NCBI RefSeq assembly: GCF_000426305.1
Contig: NZ_AUFC01000018.1
Location: forward strand, 1 to 64,000
DNA length: 64,000 bases
Direction of reading: 5' to 3'
From: Anaerovorax odorimutans DSM 5092
Lineage (GTDB): Bacteria; Bacillota; Clostridia; Peptostreptococcales; Anaerovoracaceae
The translations under genes and the position numbers were made by a program. Shown here piece after piece: positions 26,351 to 34,491 of the stretch (position 1 is its first letter; each line of letters starts with the position of its first letter). Under the pieces are notes generated by a model that worked only from the letters and a program-made list of their open reading frames with translations, did no database searches and was not told the origin of the DNA.

Positions 26351-26689
26351 ATGTTGAAAGTAAAAGAAGTTAATCTTGAATATGGAAACCCTGCAACGAA
26401 TGTTGCTGTTATGAATATGGTTAATAAGTTAACTACTTGTAAGGCAAAAGGCTATAAGGCTGTTGTGCTTATTCATGGATACGGATCTTCTGGTATAGGA
26501 GGTTCTATTAAGGTAGAGGTAAGAAATAAATTAAAAGAACGAAGTCTTTCTGGTCTTGTTCGTAGTTATTGTGGTGGCGAGGATTGGTTAAATAAAAAAC
26601 GTCAAATGATAGATGTTTGTCCGCAACTGAAAGATTTTAACAGCAGAATTGATGGGAACAAAGGTGTTACTGTAGTACTTTTAAAATAA
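26351..26689 (+). CDS. Stand-alone Smr-domain protein
   Basis: The 112-aa protein contains the Smr core: VNLEYGNPATNVAVMNMV at the start, then VVLIHGYGSSGIGGSIKVEVRNKL, where the family has a HGxG nuclease-like loop. Stand-alone Smr proteins bind or cut nucleic acid; in some bacteria they act on stalled ribosomes. It is part of a run of short genes (DUF3006-like, Smr, DUF1653) before eutH. Start ATG 26351 has only a weak GGGTG site. Confidence 0.75.
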   Translation: MLKVKEVNLEYGNPATNVAVMNMVNKLTTCKAKGYKAVVLIHGYGSSGIGGSIKVEVRNKLKERSLSGLVRSYCGGEDWLNKKRQMIDVCPQLKDFNSRIDGNKGVTVVLLK

Positions 26690-26744
26690 TTAATTACAGA
26701 AATAAAAGGGTTAAAGTTTATAATACAGAAAGGTAGGAACTTAA

Positions 26745-26975
26745 TTGGAAATAAATAATGATGAAAATTTAAAACCGGGTATTTACAGGCATTTTAAAGG
26801 AAATGAATATAGGTTGTTATACATTGCATTACATTCTGAGACTTTAGAGAAGATGGTAGTTTATCAAGCTCTGTATGGTGATATGGGTTACTGGGTCAGG
26901 CCAATTTCCATGTGGAATGAGGTTGTTGAAAAAGATGGGAAAAAAATGATTCGCTTTGAATTTATCAGGGAGTAA
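26745..26975 (+). CDS. DUF1653 protein
   Basis: The 76-aa protein has the DUF1653 pattern: KPGIYRHFKGNEYRLLYIALHSET, then VVYQALYGD and WVRPISMWNEVV. The start is TTG 26745 after AAAGGTAGG. It ends 6 bases before eutH. Function unknown in the family. Confidence 0.9.
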   Translation: MEINNDENLKPGIYRHFKGNEYRLLYIALHSETLEKMVVYQALYGDMGYWVRPISMWNEVVEKDGKKMIRFEFIRE

Positions 26976-26981
26976 GATTAT

Positions 26982-28193
26982 ATGTTTAAAGAATTAATAT
27001 CTGCAGCTGCAAATACAGAAATATTTACACAATCAATACATAATTTTTTTTCTGATATATCAATAAATAAGATTATCGTATGTATTATGGTATTGTTTAT
27101 GATTATTGGTGGAATTGATAAAATAAGAGGAAATAAGGGCGGTTATGGAGAAAAATTTGATGAAGGTTTTCTCACACTTGGACCGTTGGCAATAGCAATG
27201 CTTGGAATCATAACCTTAGCGCCGGTTTTAAGAGTTATACTCGAACCTATTATTGCACCGATTTTTAAATTTATTGGCGCAGACCCATCTGTTTTCGCAG
27301 GAATTCTTTTGGGCTGTGATATGGGAGGATATCCCCTTGCTATGGAATTAGCTGGAAGTCAAAGTGCAGGATATTTTGCCGGTCTTATTGTAGCATCTAT
27401 GATGGGGGCCTCTATTGTTTTTACCATACCTGTTGCATTAAATATTATTGAGAGAAAAGACAGAACTTATTTGGCAATCGGTGTTTTAATTGGTATTGTT
27501 ACAATTCCTATAGGCTGTATTATCGGTGGAATTATGATGAATTTAACTGAATATAAAATATCATTTCAGCAAATAATCTTGAATACTGTGCCAATTATTA
27601 TCTTATCATTAATATTAGCCATAGGACTTTGGTTTTGCACTGATAAAATGCTAAAAGGTTTTTTAATATTTGGTAAATCAATTAATATACTTATTACTAT
27701 AGGAACAATATTGGCAGTCTCTCAATATCTGACAGGAATTAGGCTTCCTCTTTTTTATATGATGGTAGAACCTGATAAAAATGGTAGCATACCTTTAGAA
27801 GAGGGAATAATGATAATTGGCTCAATTGCTTTAGTTTTGATAGGAGCTTTTCCTATGGTACATTTTATTACAAAAGTATTTTCGAATCAATTAACTAAAG
27901 TAGGTAATCTTATTGGCATTGATAAAGTAAGTTCGGTGGGACTTATAGCCAATTTGGCAAACAACTTGTTAGTATTTCAATTATTAAAAGACATGAACAG
28001 TAAAGGAAAACTGCTGAATTGCACTTTTGCAGTTTCAGCAGCATTTGTATTTGGAGATTACTTAGGTTTTGTTGCGGGGGTTAATCAAGAGATGATATTA
28101 CCTGTAGTGTTGGCTAAATTGTCAGCAGGTATATCTGCATTAATTATTGCCTCTCTTTTCAGCAACAGGCTGTTAAAAAATACTGATTTGTAA
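26982..28193 (+). CDS. eutH: EutH-type ethanolamine transporter
   Basis: The 403-aa protein has about ten membrane segments and the EutH signatures: FMIIGGIDKIRGNKGGYGEKF, LGPLAIAMLGI, ILLGCDMGGYPLAMELA and FGDYLGFVAGVN. EutH helps ethanolamine enter cells. None of the eut enzymes or microcompartment shell genes is nearby, so here it is an orphan permease; another amine substrate is possible. ATG 26982 follows CAGGGAGTAAG, inside the DUF1653 end. It is convergent with the DUF362 gene with one base between the stop codons. Confidence 0.88.
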   Translation: MFKELISAAANTEIFTQSIHNFFSDISINKIIVCIMVLFMIIGGIDKIRGNKGGYGEKFDEGFLTLGPLAIAMLGIITLAPVLRVILEPIIAPIFKFIGADPSVFAGILLGCDMGGYPLAMELAGSQSAGYFAGLIVASMMGASIVFTIPVALNIIERKDRTYLAIGVLIGIVTIPIGCIIGGIMMNLTEYKISFQQIILNTVPIIILSLILAIGLWFCTDKMLKGFLIFGKSINILITIGTILAVSQYLTGIRLPLFYMMVEPDKNGSIPLEEGIMIIGSIALVLIGAFPMVHFITKVFSNQLTKVGNLIGIDKVSSVGLIANLANNLLVFQLLKDMNSKGKLLNCTFAVSAAFVFGDYLGFVAGVNQEMILPVVLAKLSAGISALIIASLFSNRLLKNTDL

Positions 28194-28194
28194 A

Positions 28195-29394
28195 TTATCT
28201 GTAAATGAATAATTTACCTAGTAATGGAGTTTTTACTTCTATTGCTTTAGCAGGACACATTTCTTGGCAGCAATAGCATCTGATACAGTTTTTATAATTG
28301 TATACAGGTGTTTCTTTTTCTTTAGATTCATTATTATTTTCATTATTAAAATAAAGAGCAATATTTTTTTTATATTCAGTAGAATTTTGCCCATTTGGAT
28401 CTTTAATAGGGCATGCTTCAACGCAAGCGCCACATTTTACACATTTATCTTTAATAATAACAGGCTTTTTAATAAAGAAAGAACGAAGTAATGCAAGGTT
28501 TTGCCATTTATCGGCATTTAACGGTTCTTTGGATACTTTGAAATTTTTATTAATTAAATCATCTGAATAATCACCTACAACTTCAATATCCTCTTCTTTC
28601 CATACTCCAAGTCCGAATTCTTCTCCATATTTGATAGAAGGAACACTGGTAGGTTCCACGTCTACCAGTCTGCAAAATATAGAATCCAAAGCTACAGGAT
28701 CAGTAGATACAATAATTACATTCATAGGAACAGGATCGCCGCTGAATGGACCATTACCCTCCATAGCTAAAATCCCATCCATAATGTGTAGCTTCGGATT
28801 TAGACATCTGCTTAAATCAACAATCATTTTACCAAAATCGTCTGTATTGGGAAATTTAGAATGAGACATGGCTTTATTAAAGGCATAAACACATCCTAAT
28901 GTATTTTTAACAGCACCTGTAATTCGCATAAGTGCGTGGGTTTTCATTTTGCATATATTTATTATGGAATCTGCTTCTAAAGCAGCATTACTAAGTTCAA
29001 ATCGTTTTGTAAATTTCCCTTCTGAGAATGTATAAGTTTTACCATGGTTAAAATCTCCAAAGGTTAGATTATACTTATCTCCAATCTGTTTTAATCCACA
29101 GACTTCTGCTATCTTTTCTGGGGACATGGGATTTCCAGGAGAGTCTCCATAAAAACAATTTTTATATCCTTTTTCCTGTAAAATTTTTATAACTGATTCA
29201 AAAACAGCAGGATGAGTTGTAACTGCTTTTTTTGGATTTGCTTTATTTAAAATATTTGGCTTTAATAAAATTTTATCCGTTTTAGGTATTAAATTTTCAA
29301 TTCCTCCAATTAGTTCAATAGCTCTTGAAATTGCATCATATACTTTATTTAAATCATAAGAATCACATTTTATTACGGCAACTTTACTTTTCAT
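28195..29394 (-). CDS. DUF362 / two-[4Fe-4S] ferredoxin protein
   Basis: The 399-aa protein has an N-terminal DUF362 domain (KILLKPNIL, VTTHPAVFESVI, INICKMKTHALMRITGAVKNTLG, DPVALDSIFCRLV). Two ferredoxin-type clusters follow at the C-terminus (CVKCGACVEACP and CIRCYCCQEMCP), separated by an Asn/Glu-rich insert. It is cytosolic and probably passes electrons; the partner is unknown. I place the start at ATG 29394 (MKSKVAVIKC), 8 bases after GGGAG; the longer TTG at 29409 lies over that site. Confidence 0.88.
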   Translation of the reverse strand: MKSKVAVIKCDSYDLNKVYDAISRAIELIGGIENLIPKTDKILLKPNILNKANPKKAVTTHPAVFESVIKILQEKGYKNCFYGDSPGNPMSPEKIAEVCGLKQIGDKYNLTFGDFNHGKTYTFSEGKFTKRFELSNAALEADSIINICKMKTHALMRITGAVKNTLGCVYAFNKAMSHSKFPNTDDFGKMIVDLSRCLNPKLHIMDGILAMEGNGPFSGDPVPMNVIIVSTDPVALDSIFCRLVDVEPTSVPSIKYGEEFGLGVWKEEDIEVVGDYSDDLINKNFKVSKEPLNADKWQNLALLRSFFIKKPVIIKDKCVKCGACVEACPIKDPNGQNSTEYKKNIALYFNNENNNESKEKETPVYNYKNCIRCYCCQEMCPAKAIEVKTPLLGKLFIYR

Positions 29395-29603
29395 AATTAA
29401 TTCTCCCAAATTATAATTTTAATAAATGAGATTAGTCATTTATCTTTGATTAACTATTTTATATTCTAACATATTTATTTGGGAGGAACAATTATATAAG
29501 AATGCAGCTGGGGAAATCTTGAAATTGTACAGAACTTGATATAGAATGATTATGTAAAAATATCAAAATGTGATTAAATACATATTTGAAAGGACTGTTA
29601 ATT

Positions 29604-30743
29604 ATGATATTTGAATTGAATGAGCAACAGCAAAAAATGAAAAAGTTTGCAAAAAAATTTGCAGAAGAGGAGATTGCACCCATTGCGGCTGAAATTGATG
29701 AAAAAGCAAGCTTTCCTCAGGAAACAATTGATAAGTTGGCAAATTTGGGAATGATGGGATATCCTTTTCCCCCAAAATACGGGGGATATGGAGGAGATTA
29801 TATTTCCTATGCCATAATGATAGAAGAATTTTCTAAAGTTTGTGCTTCTACAGGTGTAATTGTACAGACTCACCATGGACTTTGCACTTGGCCCATACTT
29901 ACATACGGAACAGAAGAACAAAAGCAAAAATACTTACCTCCTCTTATGAGCGGAAAGCATCTTGGAGCTTTTGGATTAACTGAGCCATGTGCGGGTACTG
30001 ATGCAGCAGGTCTTGAAACTGTTGCTGAGGATAAAGGAGATTATTGGCTTCTTAACGGAAAAAAGAGATTTATTTCGGGCGGAGGATTAGCTGATACATA
30101 TGTTGTTATGGCTATGACAGACAAGAGTAAAGGAACAAAAGGCATTAGTGCTTTTATCGTAGAAAAAGGTTTTGAAGGTTTTACTTCCGGAGAAATATAT
30201 AAAAAAATGGGAATCAGAGGTTCTATTACTGCGGAATTAATATTTAAAAATTGCAAGGTTCCAAAAGAAAACTTACTTGGAGAAATAGGTAAAGGCTTTA
30301 AGGTGGCTATGACAGCGCTGGATGTGGGAAGAATTGGTATTGCATCACAGGCTTTGGGAATAGCTCAAGGTGCCTTTGATGAAACTGTTAAATACATGAA
30401 AGAACGTAGACAATTTGGAAGACCTTTATCTGCATTTCAGGCGCTTAGTTTTGATATGGCAGCAATGAAAACAAAAATTGATGCAGCAAGATTTTTGGTT
30501 TATAATGCGGCATATAGAAGAGAAAAGGGATTGCCAAGCACTGTAGAAGTGGCACAGGCTAAACTTTTTGCTTCTGAAACAGCTATGGAAGTAACTACAA
30601 AAGCCGTTCAATTCCATGGTGGTAACGGATATTTACAAGAGTATCCCGTAGAACGTATGATGCGTGATGCGAAGATTACTCAAATTTATGAGGGCACTTC
30701 TGAAGTAATGAAAATAGTTATTTCTAATTCCATATTTAAATAA
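29604..30743 (+). CDS. Short-chain acyl-CoA dehydrogenase
   Basis: The 379-aa flavoprotein shows ACAD signatures: FGLTEPCAGTDAAGLET, GxGFKVAMTALDVGRIGIASQALGIAQGAF, RRQFGRPLSAFQALSFDMA and QFHGGNGYLQEYPVERMMRDAKITQIYEGTSEV. The Glu of IYEGT is at the catalytic-base place of butyryl-CoA dehydrogenases. Start ATG 29604 follows AAAGGA. It stands alone: no EtfAB, crotonase or thiolase is adjacent, so whether it is bifurcating Bcd or an amino-acid-derived acyl-CoA enzyme is open. Confidence 0.9.
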   Translation: MIFELNEQQQKMKKFAKKFAEEEIAPIAAEIDEKASFPQETIDKLANLGMMGYPFPPKYGGYGGDYISYAIMIEEFSKVCASTGVIVQTHHGLCTWPILTYGTEEQKQKYLPPLMSGKHLGAFGLTEPCAGTDAAGLETVAEDKGDYWLLNGKKRFISGGGLADTYVVMAMTDKSKGTKGISAFIVEKGFEGFTSGEIYKKMGIRGSITAELIFKNCKVPKENLLGEIGKGFKVAMTALDVGRIGIASQALGIAQGAFDETVKYMKERRQFGRPLSAFQALSFDMAAMKTKIDAARFLVYNAAYRREKGLPSTVEVAQAKLFASETAMEVTTKAVQFHGGNGYLQEYPVERMMRDAKITQIYEGTSEVMKIVISNSIFK

Positions 30744-30925
30744 AGTATATCTATATCATGACACAAGCTCACAAGCATGATTCAATGGTTCTTTCCTTGC
30801 AGCAACGCTGTATTTCAATCAATGGAACCACCATATCATAATATTTATATATCTTTTCATTTGACTAAATCACGCAGTAATTGTACAATAATCTAAGTAT
30901 GCAATTTAGAAGATGAGGAGAAATT

Positions 30926-32518
30926 ATGGTAAACGTAACAAATATAAGTATAAATTTTAGTGGAACTACACTGTTTAAGGATGTAAACTTAAAGTTTACA
31001 TCCGGAAATTGCTACGGTATAATTGGGGCAAACGGAGCAGGTAAATCCACTTTCTTAAGAATATTATCAGGAGAATTGGAGCCTACAACAGGAGAAGTAT
31101 CTGTTGGAAAAGGTATGCGTATGTCTGTATTAAAACAGGATCACTTTGCATTTGATGATTTTACTGTTTTAGATACTATTATACAAGGCAATCCCAGATT
31201 ATATGAAATTATGAAGGAAAAAGATGCTCTTTATGCAAAAGAAGATTTTTCTGATGAAGATGGAATTAAAGCTTCGGAATTAGAAGGTGAGTTTGCTGAA
31301 CTTGACGGATGGGAAGCAGAATCTGATGCAAGCAGGTTAGTACAGGGCTTAGGTCTTGGTACTGATATTTTATATAATCAGATGTCATCCATTACAGAAA
31401 AAGAAAAGGTAAAGGTGCTGATTGCGCAGGCACTTTTTGGAAATCCTGATATTATTCTTTTAGATGAGCCTACAAATGGTTTGGATATCTTAGCAATAAA
31501 CTGGCTTGAAGATTTCTTGTTAGAGTATGAGGGGACTACAATTATTGTCTCTCATGACAGACATTTTTTAAATACAGTTTGTACTAATATTGTAGATGTT
31601 GATTATGGCAAGATTAAAATGTATGTGGGTAACTATGAATTTTGGTATGAGTCAAGTCAATTAATACAGAGGATGATAAAAGAACAGAATAAAAAGAGTG
31701 AAGATAAAATTAAAGAATTACAAAATTTTATTCAGCGATTTTCAGCCAATAAGTCTAAATCTAAACAAGCGACTTCCAGAAGAAAGCTACTTGATAAAAT
31801 TTCTGTAGAAGAAATGCCGGCTTCTTCAAGAAGATATCCTTTTGTTGGATTTAAAATGGATAGGGAACCAGGGAAAGAACTTCTTACTGTTGAAGGTATT
31901 AGTAAAACCATTGATGGAGTAAAAGTATTAAATAATATTTCATTCAGGGTAAATAAAGATGATAAGATTGCTTTTGTAGGAGAGAATGAAATTGCAAATA
32001 CTACCTTTTTTAAAATATTGATGGGAGAATTAGAACCTGATGAAGGTACTTTTAAATGGGGTGTAAGTACATCACAATCATATTTTCCAAGGGATAATTC
32101 GGAATATTTTAACGACTGTGATTTAGATTTAGTAAAATGGCTAGGTCAATATACCGAGGAAACAACAGAAACTTTTATGAGAGGTTTTTTAGGAAGAATG
32201 CTTTTCTCTGGAGATGATGTTTTCAAAGAGGTTAAGGTACTTTCCGGAGGAGAAAAAGTTAGATGTATGCTTTCAAGAATGATGCTTTATGGTGCTAATG
32301 TATTGGTACTTGATCAGCCTACAAATCATTTGGATTTAGAATCAATTACAGCATTGAATAACGGATTGATTGATTTTAAAGGAATAATATTATTTGCATC
32401 CCATGACCATGAGTTTATTCAAACCATTGCTAATAGAATTATGGAAATACAAGAAGATGGTACAATAATTGACAGATCTTGTACTTATGATGAATTTGTA
32501 GAACAGTATGGGAAATAA
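30926..32518 (+). CDS. ABC-F ATPase (YkpA/YbiT type) with Gln in the second Walker B
   Basis: The 530-aa protein has two ATPase domains and no membrane part. Domain 1 has GANGAGKST, a diverged signature (SSITEKEKVKV) and LLDEPTNGLD with SHDRHF. Domain 2 has a diverged P-loop (GENEIANTTF), an intact LSGGEK and VLDQPTNHLD, so Gln464 stands in place of the catalytic Glu. YkpA/YbiT relatives share diverged motifs of this kind. ABC-F proteins act on the ribosomal E site or give drug protection. ATG 30926 follows GAGGAGAAA. Confidence 0.9.
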   Translation: MVNVTNISINFSGTTLFKDVNLKFTSGNCYGIIGANGAGKSTFLRILSGELEPTTGEVSVGKGMRMSVLKQDHFAFDDFTVLDTIIQGNPRLYEIMKEKDALYAKEDFSDEDGIKASELEGEFAELDGWEAESDASRLVQGLGLGTDILYNQMSSITEKEKVKVLIAQALFGNPDIILLDEPTNGLDILAINWLEDFLLEYEGTTIIVSHDRHFLNTVCTNIVDVDYGKIKMYVGNYEFWYESSQLIQRMIKEQNKKSEDKIKELQNFIQRFSANKSKSKQATSRRKLLDKISVEEMPASSRRYPFVGFKMDREPGKELLTVEGISKTIDGVKVLNNISFRVNKDDKIAFVGENEIANTTFFKILMGELEPDEGTFKWGVSTSQSYFPRDNSEYFNDCDLDLVKWLGQYTEETTETFMRGFLGRMLFSGDDVFKEVKVLSGGEKVRCMLSRMMLYGANVLVLDQPTNHLDLESITALNNGLIDFKGIILFASHDHEFIQTIANRIMEIQEDGTIIDRSCTYDEFVEQYGK

Positions 32519-32630
32519 AATCTGCAATTTCAAGCAGTGTACTAACTTAAAACCTGATACTATTAATGTAATTTTAAATTATGCAAATTTAAAAGAAAAA
32601 TATTTTCCGGGTAATATAAATTAATAGTTC

Positions 32631-32670
32631 ACCCTCTATTTTCTATCGTAAAATAAATAGAGGGTTTTTC
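32631..32670 (+). terminator. Terminator between the ABC-F gene and the GH26-like gene
   Basis: ACCCTCTATTT (32631-32641) pairs with AAATAGAGGGT (32655-32665), followed by TTTTC. Confidence 0.85.
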
Positions 32671-32746
32671 TTTAAAATTAAAAAAATATATATTAGAATG
32701 ATATTGATAATTTAGTTTTTATGGTAAGTAAGGAGCATTTTCAAAT

Positions 32747-34342
32747 ATGAAAAATACTTGGACTGGATTTTTTATAACCAGAATGATAGCGGTTAGTATG
32801 ATTTTTGCTTTTACATTAATAAGTTTTAATGGATGTAAAATTAATGAGCCAAATAATAATATTGATATTAAGGAACAGGAAACTTATACTCTTGAAAGAA
32901 ATGGTCTTAGTTACAATAAATTCACAAATAAAGTAGATGGATACAGTATAAGAATTCCAAATAATATGGATGTGGATATGAGCTTATCAGGAGTACGGTC
33001 TGTTCTTGAGAATAAGGATGAACAAATAGAAATTTATAGACAAGATATTGATAAATCTAAAGGAATTACAGCTCAATCATATGTAAACTACTCTAATGCA
33101 TTTTTGCAAAACAATGTTGATTATACTGTAGAAGATGTTAGACAATTTAAGCTTGGTGAATTTGATATTTCTTTGGCACAATGGTCAAGAGAACCATTAA
33201 AACGTATTAAAAATGATAGGTGTTATTATGCTTCAGTGGATATTTTAACAGGAGAATCAGAATGTTTTACTTTTTTGTTTAAAAGTAATAAACCATATGG
33301 TGTAAACAATGAAGCGAAAGATTATCTTTCAGTTATCAATAGTTTTAATTTAATAAAGAAGACAAAAGAACCTTATAATAAAAAATTCAGTAGTATTGAA
33401 AATAATAGCTGGAATAGAAAAACAGCACAAACATATGAAAAATATTTTGGTGATAATTCTGGATTAACATGGGGAATATTTGACAAAGAAGCCCCACTTG
33501 ATTTTACTCAATTATATAAGACAGAAAAAAACTTGAATTTTAAATTTCCAATAATATTATATTATACCGGATTTATAGAAGATGTTGATAGACATCCAAG
33601 ATTAACTGAAGCTTTGAAAAACGCAAAAGAAAATGATAGGTTACTTGAACTTACTTTGCAGACCTTGAGTCAAGATGCTAACAAGGGAAATATGATTTAT
33701 GATGTATTAAATGGGAAATATGACACCTATTTAAATAATTATATAAAAGCGATAAAAGAATATGGAGATCCTATACTTTTTCGTATTGGAAATGAAATGA
33801 ATGGTGATTGGTGTGTATATTCTGCCTATCATACCGCTAAGGATACTGAGATATATAAAGCTTTTTATAAATATATATTTCAATTGTTTAAAGAAGCAGG
33901 AGCTGATAATGTTATATGGATTTGGAATCCTAATGCAAAATCATTTCCTGATTTTAAATGGAATGATGAATTATGTTATTTCCCGGGAAACGAATATGTG
34001 GATGTAATTGGGATGACTAACTATAATACGGGAAACTATTATGAAGGGGAAACTTGGATAGAATTTAAGGACCTGTATGATCAAATATATAAAGAATACC
34101 AGCAAAAATACGATTATCCGTTTATGATTACAGAATTTGCATCAAGTAGTGTTGGAGGAGATAAAAATCTTTGGGTTGCTAATATGTTTGAACATATAAA
34201 AAAATATGACAAAATTAAAGTTGCCATATGGTGGAGCAGCTATGATTTAGATATAAATGGCAATATATCAAGACCTTATTTTATTGATGAAACTCCTGAA
34301 TTAATAAAAATATTTAAGGAAAATTTAGATGAATATAAATAA
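32747..34342 (+). CDS. Lipoprotein with GH26-like (beta-mannanase-type) domain
   Basis: The 531-aa protein has a signal peptide ending in the lipobox SFNGC (Cys at about 30). An N-terminal domain of unknown type (to about residue 215) is followed by a TIM-barrel of GH26 type. The acid/base Glu is seen in RIGNEMNGDW (Glu350) and the nucleophile Glu in MITEFAS (Glu463); VIWIWNPNA and DVIGMTNYN are also typical. It should hydrolyse a beta-linked polysaccharide at the outer face of the membrane. It lies directly before two LTA-synthase-like genes. Confidence 0.85.
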   Translation: MKNTWTGFFITRMIAVSMIFAFTLISFNGCKINEPNNNIDIKEQETYTLERNGLSYNKFTNKVDGYSIRIPNNMDVDMSLSGVRSVLENKDEQIEIYRQDIDKSKGITAQSYVNYSNAFLQNNVDYTVEDVRQFKLGEFDISLAQWSREPLKRIKNDRCYYASVDILTGESECFTFLFKSNKPYGVNNEAKDYLSVINSFNLIKKTKEPYNKKFSSIENNSWNRKTAQTYEKYFGDNSGLTWGIFDKEAPLDFTQLYKTEKNLNFKFPIILYYTGFIEDVDRHPRLTEALKNAKENDRLLELTLQTLSQDANKGNMIYDVLNGKYDTYLNNYIKAIKEYGDPILFRIGNEMNGDWCVYSAYHTAKDTEIYKAFYKYIFQLFKEAGADNVIWIWNPNAKSFPDFKWNDELCYFPGNEYVDVIGMTNYNTGNYYEGETWIEFKDLYDQIYKEYQQKYDYPFMITEFASSSVGGDKNLWVANMFEHIKKYDKIKVAIWWSSYDLDINGNISRPYFIDETPELIKIFKENLDEYK

Positions 34343-34491
34343 TTAAGTGTTTAAATTGTGAAAATTATTTACAACTTCTTGTTTAAAGTCGGATTTTGTA
34401 TTATACTGGCATAGTTATGTTATATTATGCCTTGTTGTATAATGTTATGTTTCATGTATACAGTAGAATTCAAAAATTAATGGAGATAATG

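Noticed and set aside
30778-30840. Hairpin with ATGAT/ATCAT and GGTTC/GAACC arms after the acyl-CoA dehydrogenase gene
   Set aside because: The stem is interrupted and has no T-run, so I could not support a terminator or RNA call.
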